In this document: piece after piece, positions 32,883 through 39,553 of the stretch | How positions within the stretch are numbered: position 1 is the stretch's first letter | How the letters are laid out: each line of letters opens with the position of its first letter | Position numbers and translations under genes: made by a program | Source: CAZJYI01 sp964550025 | GTDB lineage: Bacteria; Verrucomicrobiota; Kiritimatiellia; UBA8416; CAYOBW01 | NCBI GenBank assembly: GCA_964550025.1 | Contig: CAZJYI010000113.1 | Span: forward strand, 1 to 39,553 | Length of the DNA stretch: 39,553 nucleotides | Direction of reading: 5' to 3' | Notes under the pieces: model-generated | Databases searched by the model: none | What the model was told of the DNA's origin: nothing | Seen by the model: the letters and a program-made list of their open reading frames with translations, nothing else

Positions 32883-33893
32883 ATGAGTAGTCCCACCATG
32901 GGCGGTTGGATGGTTCACGTGATGCGGCGTGCCGACGGCGCTCTCTCGCTCGAGGAAGCGCTGCACGTCATCATGGACAGCATGAAGGAGTATTTCCCCT
33001 GCCAGAGCGTGGCCGTCATCCTGATCGACGACGATACGAAGGAACTGCGCATCAAGATTTCGCGGCAGATCAGCTACACCTTCGTCAAGAAGTACCACAA
33101 GGACGGGCCCAGCGCGACGGCGGAGCGCGTGGTGCTCGAACAGCAGCCCGTGCTGCTCAACGACGTCGACCCCGAATCCGATCTCTACAGGAATCTGAAG
33201 CTCGAGCACGATTTCACGTCCGCGGTTCTCGCCCCGATCGTCAAGACACAGCGAGGCGTCGGCTACATCTACGGCGACCGCTCCGGCGGAGACGATTTCG
33301 GCGAGTCGGACCTTCTGCACCTGCAGGTCATCGGCTACCTGATCGGGCACATGATGGAGAAGTTTGACCTCATCGCCCACAGCAAGAAGCTATCGCAGGT
33401 CGATGACGCGTCAAGGGCGCTGCAATACAAGGCCTTTGTACCGGCCATGGGGACGGAGCTGGAACGCGCCAAGACCCATGAATACGACATCACGCTGGCC
33501 CTGCTCTCCGTCGACGCTTTCCGGACGTATATCGAGACGTACGGCATCAACGCCGCCCACGCGCTCCTCGCCGAGGTCGTGGAGATCGTCAGGAAGCACA
33601 CTTCGGAAATGGACATCCTGGCCCGTTTCGCCGCCGACGCATTCGTGCTCTGCCTTTCGGGCACGGACGAAGAAGAGGGGCGCGAGAAGCTGCAAGAGCT
33701 GAAGACGGCCGTTTTCGACGAAGCCGTGGGCCAGGGCGACGCCAGCATTGACCTCACCGTCGGCGGACTCGTGCTGACGCCCGGCGCCGGTATGCGGCGC
33801 AGCCTGCAGGACATCCTCGGCGCCCTCGGCAAACGCCTCGTCGAGGCCAAGAACCAGGGCGGAAACACCGTGGTCGTGGCTCCGATGGAGTGA
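32883..33893 (+). CDS. GAF domain protein with degenerate GGDEF domain
   Basis: Cytoplasmic signalling protein of 336 residues. An N-terminal GAF domain (about 20-165) reads SLEEALHVIMDSMKEYFPCQ, then VAVILIDDDTKELRIKISRQ and SAVLAPIVKTQRGVGYIYGD. A linker helix leads to a nucleotide-cyclase-like fold (about 185-335) with ITLALLSVDAFRTYIETYGI, then DILARFAADAFVLCLSG and LTVGGLVLTPGAGMRRSLQD. In active diguanylate cyclases the turn reads GG(D/E)EF; here it is AADAF (250-254), so cyclase activity is not expected. It could bind nucleotide or act as an effector or scaffold. The start ATG 32883 has GGGAGG at 7 nt. No partner kinase is adjacent. Confidence 0.82.
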   Translation: MSSPTMGGWMVHVMRRADGALSLEEALHVIMDSMKEYFPCQSVAVILIDDDTKELRIKISRQISYTFVKKYHKDGPSATAERVVLEQQPVLLNDVDPESDLYRNLKLEHDFTSAVLAPIVKTQRGVGYIYGDRSGGDDFGESDLLHLQVIGYLIGHMMEKFDLIAHSKKLSQVDDASRALQYKAFVPAMGTELERAKTHEYDITLALLSVDAFRTYIETYGINAAHALLAEVVEIVRKHTSEMDILARFAADAFVLCLSGTDEEEGREKLQELKTAVFDEAVGQGDASIDLTVGGLVLTPGAGMRRSLQDILGALGKRLVEAKNQGGNTVVVAPME

Positions 33894-33933
33894 CGAGGGG
33901 CGAGGGCAAGACACGTCGGAGTCGTCCCGGAAT

Positions 33934-33994
33934 GTGGCCACGGGCGTGAGCGAGAGGAAGGAGACCCGGATCCACTCGCTCACGCTCGTGGCGC
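33934..33994. repeat. inverted repeat after the GAF/GGDEF gene
   Basis: GTGGCCACGGGCGTGAGCGAG-like left arm (about 33934-33954) pairs with CTCGCTCACGCTCGTGGC (33975-33992), with two mismatches and a spacer of about 20 bp. There is no T-tract. It is probably another palindromic spacer element, lying between two convergent genes. Confidence 0.65.
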
Positions 33995-34062
33995 TACAGG
34001 GACAACCAAGCGGCGCAGCCCCTCCCAAATCTGCATTCCGCAATCGGCAATCGGCAATTCCC

Positions 34063-35043
34063 CTACATCGCCCCCGGCGACCAGAGGTAATAGAACCCGG
34101 CCCGCATCCCCCCAGCCAGCCCCGGCACGTTCAGCTCGAGGCCCTGCACTTTGACCTGGGGGCCGGATTGCGGCGTGTAGATGTTGGCATCGTCGCCGCG
34201 GGACTCCGTGTACGTCACCACCTTCGCATGCGCCACACCGGCCATGTCCCGCACATCGGCGATAGCGTCGTCGAGGTATCCCAGGCTGTCCACCAGCTTC
34301 AGCTCGAGCGCCTGGGCCGCCGTGTAGACCCGCCCGTCGGCAATGGGACGCAGCTCCTCTTCGGACGCGTAGCCGGACCTGCCACCTACAACGACCTCCA
34401 GGAAACGCCCGTAGTATCCGTCGATCACCGCCTGCAGGACCTTGCGTTCCTCGTCGGGCATGTCCCGCAACGGGTTGCCGATGTCTTTCATCGCGCCGGA
34501 CTTGAGCACGATCTGGTCATAGCCGACCTTGTCGGCCAGACCACGCAGGCGATGGAAATACCCGATGACGCCGATGCTGCCCGTCAGCGCCGCCGGATGC
34601 GCGTAGATGCGATCGGTAGCACTGGCAATGTAGTACGCCCCTGAGCAACCCAGTCCGGTGATAGCGGAAACAACCGGCAGTCCCGTGCGATCCCGGAAAC
34701 CGCGGATCTCGTGATGGATGGTGTCGCTCTCGGCGACCGCCCCGCCCGGGCTGTCGATGCGGAGGATGACACCCTTGATGCGGTCGTCTTCCTCCGCCCG
34801 GTTGAGAACGGCCTTCACCGCTTCCGGCGAACAGCTCTCGCTCTCGCCGAGCAGCCCCCCCTCCCCGCTCGAGATCACTCCGCTGATGTCGACGATCAGG
34901 ATACGGTCGGAGGTACGCCGATCGGGCTTCTGCACAACCACCTCTTCCAGCTCGGGCGACAGCAGATCCGCCACGTCCAGCGAGATACATCCCGCTGCGG
35001 TGACGACAACCAGCAACACAAGAAACCAACGTACCCATTTCAT
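34063..35043 (-). CDS. sppA: signal peptide peptidase SppA, lipoprotein form
   Basis: Serine peptidase of family S49 that degrades cleaved signal peptides, 326 residues. ATG 35043 is preceded by GGAGGAG at 8 nt. The hydrophobic N-terminus (MKWVRWFLVLLVVVTAAGC) ends in a lipobox with Cys19, unusual compared with the plain membrane anchor of many SppA. The core has ILIVDISGVISSGEGG, VILRIDSPGGAVAESDTIHH, GCSGAYYIASATDRIYAHP with nucleophile S134, GSIGVIGYFHRLRGLADKVG, and QIVLKSGAMKDIGNPLRDM with general-base K186. The single-repeat length matches short bacterial SppA (SppA_36K type). It is divergent from the PQQ remnant. Confidence 0.92.
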   Translation of the reverse strand: MKWVRWFLVLLVVVTAAGCISLDVADLLSPELEEVVVQKPDRRTSDRILIVDISGVISSGEGGLLGESESCSPEAVKAVLNRAEEDDRIKGVILRIDSPGGAVAESDTIHHEIRGFRDRTGLPVVSAITGLGCSGAYYIASATDRIYAHPAALTGSIGVIGYFHRLRGLADKVGYDQIVLKSGAMKDIGNPLRDMPDEERKVLQAVIDGYYGRFLEVVVGGRSGYASEEELRPIADGRVYTAAQALELKLVDSLGYLDDAIADVRDMAGVAHAKVVTYTESRGDDANIYTPQSGPQVKVQGLELNVPGLAGGMRAGFYYLWSPGAM

Positions 35044-35183
35044 CCGAATACTCCTCCATCGCGGCGATACTCTACTGGCGGACCGACACCCCATTAACCC
35101 CCACCCGACCATGTATGGCAAGCTGTTTCGACGACAACCGTTGTTCTTGCGCGCCCTGGGCGGCGCGTGGCATCCTCCCCCGC

Positions 35184-35802
35184 ATGAAAAGGACCACAAT
35201 GAGGACGACGGGCGTACTGGGCATGTTCGCGGTCGCAGCCCTGTTCATTGCGGAGGGCTCGCGGGGAGCGGACTGGCCCCAGTGGCGCGGGAAGAACAGG
35301 GACGGCAGATGCACCGAAACGGGCCTGCTCAAGCGCTGGCCCGACGGCGGTCCGAAACTGCTGTGGAGGGCGCGGGGCATCGGGCAGGGTCGTCAAGACG
35401 GCGAATGGTTTCGAGACGGAGGAGGCGTGGTTCTCGGAAGATGCCATGCAGAATCACCACGGCGGCCTGGTTTTGCTGGACGGCAACCTCTACGGCTGCA
35501 GCGACCCCAGGGATCTGAAATGCCTCGACTTCGGAACAGGCGCGATGAAATGGGAGACCAGGGAGGCCGGCAAGTGCTCCGTGCTGTACGCCGACGGCAT
35601 GCTCTACTGCCGGGACGAGAAGGGACCGATCAGCCTGGTAAAGGCGTCGCCGGACAAGTTCGAGTTGTGCGGACAGTTTGACCAGCCCGACCGCAGCAAG
35701 GAGAAAGCCTGGCCGCACCTGGTCATCGCCAACGGCCGCATGTACGTCCGCGACCAGGATCTGCTGCTGTGCTACAACGTGGCTGGGAAGAACAGCAACT
35801 AG
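35184..35802 (+). pseudogene. PQQ-like beta-propeller protein, deleted and frameshifted
   Basis: From ATG 35184 the frame reads a signal peptide and then ADWPQWRGKNRDGRCTETGL and LLWRARGIGQG, the standard start of PQQ-binding-like propeller proteins (about 400 residues). Near 35385-35400 sequence is missing and the frame changes. The second frame carries NHHGGLVLLDGNLYGCSDPR, ADGMLYCRDEKGPISLVKAS, and AWPHLVIANGRMYVRDQDLL, ending LCYNVAGKNSN at 35802, which is the family's C-terminus. About half the propeller is gone. No intact product is possible. The family start and end are recognised from memory; the frame break is seen directly. Confidence 0.82.
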
Positions 35803-35817
35803 CAATGTCCGCGGTCC

Positions 35818-35980
35818 ATGTTCAACGTTCGGCGTTCGCTAGCTCCATGTTCGATGTTCGATGTTCAGCGTTCGACGTTCAGCGTTCGACGTTCGCTAGC
35901 TCCAAGTTCGATGTTCGATGTTCGATGTTCAGCGTTCGACGTTCGCTAGCTCCAAGTTCGCTGGCTCCAAGTTCGCCAGC
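35818..35980. repeat. GTTCGATGTTC/GCTAGCTCC tandem repeat upstream of ssrA
   Basis: Short units (GTTCGATGTTCAGCGTTCGA, then CGTTCGCTAGCTCCAAGTTC) recur several times in a nested way. The array lies about 100 bp before the tmRNA gene and probably varies in copy number. The rest of 35981-36080 holds the presumed ssrA promoter, not resolved. Confidence 0.8.
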
Positions 35981-36160
35981 TTTCCCACTTGCCGTCCTCC
36001 CCCTCTCGCCGTATCATACTCTCGGATTGCGCCTTGGGTCCTCCAATCCGCAATCCGAGATCCGCATTCTGCAATGGAATGGGGGCGACAAGGTTTCGAC
36101 GTGTTGGTCGAAGCTTCAGTTGCGCGCCGAGGAAGCCTGGTTGGCCTCGTTAATCATCCG

Positions 36161-36205
36161 GGCAAAACATTAAGTGCTGACAACGAGTTAGCTCTCGCGG
36201 CCTAA
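36161..36205 (+). other. tmRNA tag-peptide reading frame
   Basis: GGC AAA ACA TTA and onward encode GKTLSADNELALAA followed by TAA. The ALAA end is the degradation signal recognised by ClpXP-type proteases in known systems. Confidence 0.85.
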
Positions 36206-36419
36206 ATACAGACCGCGCGCGGAACCGCCGATGCCTGCTGAGCGGGGAAGCGTCGACTAGCAGGCTGGTCCCTAGCCCGTGCGCACGGGGTGAAGGATGA
36301 GACTCAACAGGGCGCTGGCGCGTGTGGTGGCCTGCCTGCCGGCAGCCACGCGGGCGAGACTTAATGGCGGGATACGCGCGTAGAAGCTGGAGTGACTCCA
36401 TCGCGGACGGGGGTTCGAT

Positions 36420-37071
36420 CAGTTATGGTCGACCTGCGTGGCGACACGCAGTGCAGAAAGAGGGCTCTTACGGTGGAGCCTACGTTCTTTGACAGGATAC
36501 GGTAACGCCGTCGGGTGAACCGGAAACGGGTAAGCCCGCTAGAGACTCATAGGCGCCTAAGGCAGAAGCTACGGCGTACTAGGATGGAAGAAGCGGCGTT
36601 CAAACTCAGTCTTTGCCTGCTTGCGCTCAACGGTGTATTTCCCGTTACGGGGTGTAACGGCTTTGTACTCCGTGAGTATAAGGCGAGCGCGACGGAGTTT
36701 CTCCTCATGCTGCAGGAAAGGTGACACGCGCTCAAGGAACCGCAGTGCTGCGTTGTGCGTGAGCCGCCATTCCCACGATGGTGAGTGGTGGTCGGCATAG
36801 ACCTTCTTGGTGATGACCGACCCGCCATAGGCGGTCCGGAAGAACGAAATGAGTTTGTACGACGACGAGGATACGGACACCACGGGTGCCCGCCAGGTAT
36901 TTGCGTGAAGATGTGTCAGCGTGATGGTTCCTTCGCCATCTACCATGCCGGCAGCGTAGATGTCCTTGTCCCGAGCTTCCATAAACGCCCTCCATCTTGG
37001 AGTAGGTGCAAAGTGAACCTAATCCAAGATGAAGGAATAGTCCAGCCCCTTTCGAAAGAGAGGGATCGCTG
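36420..37071 (+). mobile_element. group I intron inserted in the tmRNA T-loop
   Basis: The 5' splice site follows U36419 in TTCGAT. P1 forms between exon TCGAT (36415-36419) and internal guide GTCGA (36428-36432), with the expected U.G pair at the cut. P2 is a perfect 7-bp hairpin with a GCGA tetraloop (36434-36451). The P7 strands are GACT in AGAGACT (36541-36547) and AGTC in AATAGTCC (37036-37043), the classic group I S-like element. The intron ends in G37071 (omega-G) and the next base T37072 completes the T-loop. An endonuclease gene occupies the P8-side peripheral region on the other strand. Splicing is predicted, not shown. Confidence 0.88.
36569..36982 (-). CDS. LAGLIDADG homing endonuclease, antisense within the intron
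   Basis: 137-residue protein with one LAGLIDADG-type motif (IYAAGMVDGEGTI, residues 8-20, acidic D15 and E17), followed by SSSYKLISFFRTAYGGSVIT and WEWRLTHNAALRFLERVSPF, matching the alpha-beta-beta-alpha layout of single-motif enzymes that act as homodimers. The start at ATG 36982 has GGAGGG at 7 nt. It would cut intronless ssrA T-loop DNA to drive homing (family knowledge). The oddity is orientation: it is encoded on the strand opposite to the tmRNA and intron, so it needs its own promoter near 36990-37070 and cannot be translated from the precursor. Confidence 0.9.
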   Translation of the reverse strand: MEARDKDIYAAGMVDGEGTITLTHLHANTWRAPVVSVSSSSYKLISFFRTAYGGSVITKKVYADHHSPSWEWRLTHNAALRFLERVSPFLQHEEKLRRARLILTEYKAVTPRNGKYTVERKQAKTEFERRFFHPSTP

Positions 37072-37102
37072 TCCCCCCGCCTCCACCAATTCGGACTCTT
37101 GA

Positions 37103-37155
37103 GCCGGCCGGAACACCGCTTGCAACGGGTGGTGTTCCGGCCGGCGTCTTTTTCT
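37103..37155 (+). terminator. intrinsic terminator of ssrA
   Basis: GCCGGCCGGAACACC (37103-37117) pairs perfectly over 15 bp with 37131-37145, and GTCTTTTTCTCC follows. It lies 14 nt after the CCA end of the tmRNA. Confidence 0.95.
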
Positions 37156-37269
37156 CCTCTTCTGTAGGCCAATAGGCCCCACCAAGGGCGTCCCATGTGA
37201 ACTCCTCTGGTTTGCATACTATGGCTCATCGATGCATGTACCGAGGCCCCCGCCGCCACCATTCACCGT

Positions 37270-37655
37270 TCACAATTCGTATTGCGGGATCTTCAGCAGC
37301 TCGCCGTCTCTGAGCGCTGACTGGTGGGCTACGATGCCGGCCACGGTCATGTTGAGTGCCTGGGCCACGTCCACCCACGGTTTGCGGTCCCGCAGGATGG
37401 CGTCGACAAATTCGCTCATGAGGTGGCCGTGCGATCCGCCGTGTCCGCCAACACCCGTAGGAAGCGGCACCCGCTGGTGTTCACCGCGACCTTGTTGTAC
37501 TTCTGGCCGTAGATCCGTCCGCGTTCGCCTCCATTCTGCCGAATGTCCCACGTCACCGCCATGCGTGACATGCCCCCGTCGTTGGTCCGGAACAGTGCGA
37601 TTTCGCTGCCGAAGGGGTTCTTGTAGTCGTTGTTCTCGGGGCGTGTCGGCGGAGC
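37270..37655 (-). pseudogene. Gfo/Idh/MocA oxidoreductase, C-terminal remnant with frameshift
   Basis: On the minus strand one frame (from about 37655) reads PENNDYKNPFGSEIALFRTN, then MSRMAVTWDIRQNGGERGRI and YGQKYNKVAVNT. Near 37470 the frame shifts and the next reads GHGGSHGHLMSEFVDAILRD, then RKPWVDVAQALNMTVAGIVA and HQSALRDGELLKIPQYEL, ending at TGA 37272-37270. Both halves match the C-terminal domain of Gfo/Idh/MocA sugar dehydrogenases common in PVC bacteria (HGGSH...EFVDAI...ALNMTVAGIVAHQSA). The Rossmann NAD domain is absent. It has no role as an enzyme now. Confidence 0.8.
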
Positions 37656-38027
37656 GCAGGATCGTGAGAAACACGTAACATACACGTGCTGTTCCGAGCC
37701 CGAATGCAGCGTTTTCCATGCAAAGCTCTCTCCTCGCGCATCACAAGCTCCAAGTGGCTCACCAAGCTCCTTTCTCTTTCTCACGGTCAAGCCCCGGCGT
37801 CGAGGGCAAATGTCGTCGTCTTTCAGGGTCCTTTTCTTTGGGTTGGCCGATGCAAGAGAAAACGGTACATTTCGTCTGCACGATTCTTGCGAGGATTCGC
37901 AATCACTGAGTGAATGACCCATTTTGTGTACCTCCTTCTACATCAGCGTTCATCTGCGTCCATTCGGGGTTCAACGACCCCCCTCAGGTTGATTGATGAT
38001 TGGGAGTAGAACGAAAGGCAGCCACAT

Positions 38028-39553
38028 ATGAAGAAGGCCATTGCAGGTTTGTTGATTGTCTCGGCGGGTGTTGCGTGGGCCGCCGAGCCCCACGGTGTTG
38101 CCGAGGCCATTCGCCAGGCAGATGGTTGCCCGGGCGGTCTGCAGGTCGTGCTTGGGCCGGGAAACGCCGACCTGGCGAATGCGTTGGCTGGAACCGGCGC
38201 GTTCGACACACAGATCCTGGTGGACAAGCCGACCGACCTGCAGAAGATACGGGGCGCCCTCATCGAGCGCCGGGCGAGTGGCCGGGTCTCGGCTCTCTGC
38301 GCCCCGAAAGGCTATGGGGCACTTCCCTACGCGGACAATCTCCTCAACCGCGTCGTCGTTGCCGACTGGAAACGCGCGGCCGATCCGTCGGCCGTGGCGC
38401 GCGAGATCTCCCGCGTCGTGGCTCCGGGCGGCATGGTCTACATCGATGCGGGAGCAAGGGAGCCGCTTACCGCGGCCGGACTGGTCAGGAAGGCGGACGC
38501 GGGATCCCTGATGTGCTTCGCAAAGCCGTGGCCGGCGGACATCGACGAATGGACGCACCATGCACACGGCGCCGACGGCAACGCCGTCGCGCGGGACAAG
38601 AAGGTAGGGCCACCGCGCCATTACCAGTGGTTCGCCGAGCCCCGCTGGATGCGGACACACGAAAGCGAATCCAGTATCTCTGCCATCGTTACGGCCGCGG
38701 GCCGGGTCTACACGATCACCGACCTCGCGCCACCGGGGCTGTTCGGCCCGAAAGGCGGTTCGGGAGACTGGTTCCTTGCCGCGCAGGATGCGTTCAATGG
38801 CCAATACCTGTGGAAGGTCCCCATTGCGGAATGGGGGTGGGAGTACTGGCAACTGAACTGGTTCATGGGACGCCCGGGGGACATGCCCCTGAACCTGCAG
38901 AAGCGCCTGGTGGCACAGGGCGACAAGGTCTATGCAACCCTCGGGTACCGCGCACCGGTCACCGAGCTTGACGGCCGCACCGGCGCCGTATTGAAGACTT
39001 TTGCAGGCACGGCCGGCGCGAACGAGGTCATCGTGACGGGCAACCTGCTCATCGTTGCCGTGCTGAACGCTACCGAGGGAGGGAAATACGCTCAACGCCG
39101 CGACGGACAGAAGGCCGGCACGGGGGCCAAGGTGAAGGCCTTCGACCGGAACACCGGTCGCCAACTCTGGGAGACAGACAAGTTCTACAAAGGCGCGAAG
39201 TGGAACTACGTAATGCGGAAGGACGCTACCCCGGAGCACAACACCTTCGAGCTCGACCCCGCGCTCAGTATTGCCACGGACGGCAGGACCGTCGCGCTCT
39301 CCGACGACACGAACATCGTCGGGCTCGACGCGAAAACCGGTGCGCAGAAGTGGAGCGTGCAACGCCTGGACAGCTTCACCGACGGCGCGATCCGCGACAG
39401 GATCGTTGTAGGCAAAAAGGCCCAGCAGAGGCATGCAGCGGCACAGAAAGCTCGGCGCGAGGCCGCGAAGAAGGGGCCGATTCCCGAAATGTGGGTCGGC
39501 TCCATCGTAATCGTCGACGGCGTTGTCCTGCAGGGCAATGCCAGTTCGCTGAT
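38028..39553 (+). CDS. large PQQ-like beta-propeller protein, cut by the window end
   Basis: ATG 38028, preceded by AAAGGCAG, opens a frame that runs unbroken for 508 codons to the last base. The signal peptide is MKKAIAGLLIVSAGVAWAAE. Residues 20-170 look like a methyltransferase-style Rossmann remnant used as an N-terminal module (GLQVVLGPGNADLANALAGT, then ISRVVAPGGMVYIDAGA). From about 175 the propeller starts: WPADIDEWTHHAHGADGNAV, then VITAAGRVYTITD-like blades, LVAQGDKVYATLGYRAPVTE, VKAFDRNTGRQLWETD, TNIVGLDAKTGAQKWS. The blade phrases with DxxTGxxxW are the PQQ/BamB-like signature. A charged helix (KKAQQRHAAAQKARREAAKK) interrupts one blade near residue 470. The substrate is unknown; the C-terminus is outside the window. 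Confidence 0.85.
   Translation, partial: MKKAIAGLLIVSAGVAWAAEPHGVAEAIRQADGCPGGLQVVLGPGNADLANALAGTGAFDTQILVDKPTDLQKIRGALIERRASGRVSALCAPKGYGALPYADNLLNRVVVADWKRAADPSAVAREISRVVAPGGMVYIDAGAREPLTAAGLVRKADAGSLMCFAKPWPADIDEWTHHAHGADGNAVARDKKVGPPRHYQWFAEPRWMRTHESESSISAIVTAAGRVYTITDLAPPGLFGPKGGSGDWFLAAQDAFNGQYLWKVPIAEWGWEYWQLNWFMGRPGDMPLNLQKRLVAQGDKVYATLGYRAPVTELDGRTGAVLKTFAGTAGANEVIVTGNLLIVAVLNATEGGKYAQRRDGQKAGTGAKVKAFDRNTGRQLWETDKFYKGAKWNYVMRKDATPEHNTFELDPALSIATDGRTVALSDDTNIVGLDAKTGAQKWSVQRLDSFTDGAIRDRIVVGKKAQQRHAAAQKARREAAKKGPIPEMWVGSIVIVDGVVLQGNASSL

Larger units (their letters stand above)
36081..37088 (+). ncRNA. ssrA: transfer-messenger RNA, interrupted by a group I intron
   Basis: tmRNA rescues stalled ribosomes by trans-translation. 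The 5' end GGGGGCGACAAGGTTTCGAC (36081) is diagnostic; GGGGGCG pairs with CGCCTCC (37078-37084), followed by ACCA with an encoded CCA at 37086-37088. The tag frame at 36161-36205 encodes GKTLSADNELALAA then TAA, a normal tag ending in ALAA. The T-stem GGGGG (36409-36413) is separated from its partner CCCCC (37073-37077) by an intron. Removing 36420-37071 restores a 7-nt T-loop TTCGATT and gives a mature RNA of 356 nt, the usual size. The resume codon (GGC) is inferred by analogy with AGKT-type tags. Confidence 0.95.

Noticed and set aside
36569..36982. Intron-encoded protein acting as a reverse transcriptase or group II maturase
   Set aside because: The motif is LAGLIDADG type and the intron core is group I; no RT motifs are present.
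37089..37269. Additional gene between ssrA and the Gfo/Idh remnant
   Set aside because: Apart from the ssrA terminator I see no start with ribosome site or family motif on either strand.

Overview
The window is about 39.6 kb of high-GC bacterial DNA. Several families point to the PVC superphylum, most likely Kiritimatiellota or a close relative (inference, moderate confidence): a beta-helix protein of the choice-of-anchor Q type, PQQ-like propellers with the ADWPQWRG start, sialidase and Gfo/Idh/MocA fragments, a DUF1207 protein, and a giant secreted amylase with Ca-binding DxDxDG repeats. Gene density is moderate. Intergenic gaps are full of palindromes and short tandem repeats, and at least four gene remnants are present, so this is a slowly decaying, repeat-rich region.

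Layout. 1-5 kb: a secreted beta-helix protein whose repeat tail is cut by stops, a HigBA-like toxin-antitoxin pair, a fused remnant of a double-ACT gene and a UPF0210/DUF711 gene, and a membrane-anchored discoidin-like protein. 5-10 kb (minus strand): an SF2 helicase and a retron-type reverse transcriptase. Upstream of the RT I read a candidate msr-msd RNA (9518-9648) with a1/a2 arms, a G just after the a1 arm, a UUU-capped hairpin and an msd stem, plus a possible promoter. 10-18 kb: a DUF1207 protein, a small glycine-zipper ORF with an internal TGA, an arginine-rich zinc-finger protein, a nitroreductase followed by a lipoprotein resembling acetolactate decarboxylase without its metal ligands, a YVTN/di-haem cytochrome protein, a beta-barrel and a parvulin lipoprotein. 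18-22 kb: a sialidase remnant, guaB, and an IS200-like (RAYT-type) transposase between two clusters of matching palindromes. 22-33 kb: a 2746-residue secreted protein with a GH13 catalytic domain and a second GH57-like catalytic domain, overlapping or abutting malQ. 33-36 kb: GAF plus degenerate GGDEF, SppA, and a PQQ-propeller remnant. 36-37.2 kb: ssrA (tmRNA) interrupted in its T-loop by a 652-nt group I intron that carries a LAGLIDADG endonuclease gene on the opposite strand. 37.2 kb to the end: a Gfo/Idh/MocA remnant and the 5' part of a large PQQ-like propeller gene cut by the window edge.

How the genes work together. The giant amylase and MalQ form an alpha-glucan degradation unit: secreted cleavage followed by cytoplasmic glucanotransfer. 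SppA, the parvulin lipoprotein, the beta-barrels and the discoidin-like protein belong to the envelope. The retron (RNA plus RT, with the helicase as a possible but unproven partner) and HigBA are candidate defence modules. The tmRNA intron, its antisense homing endonuclease and the RAYT/palindrome system are mobile passengers.
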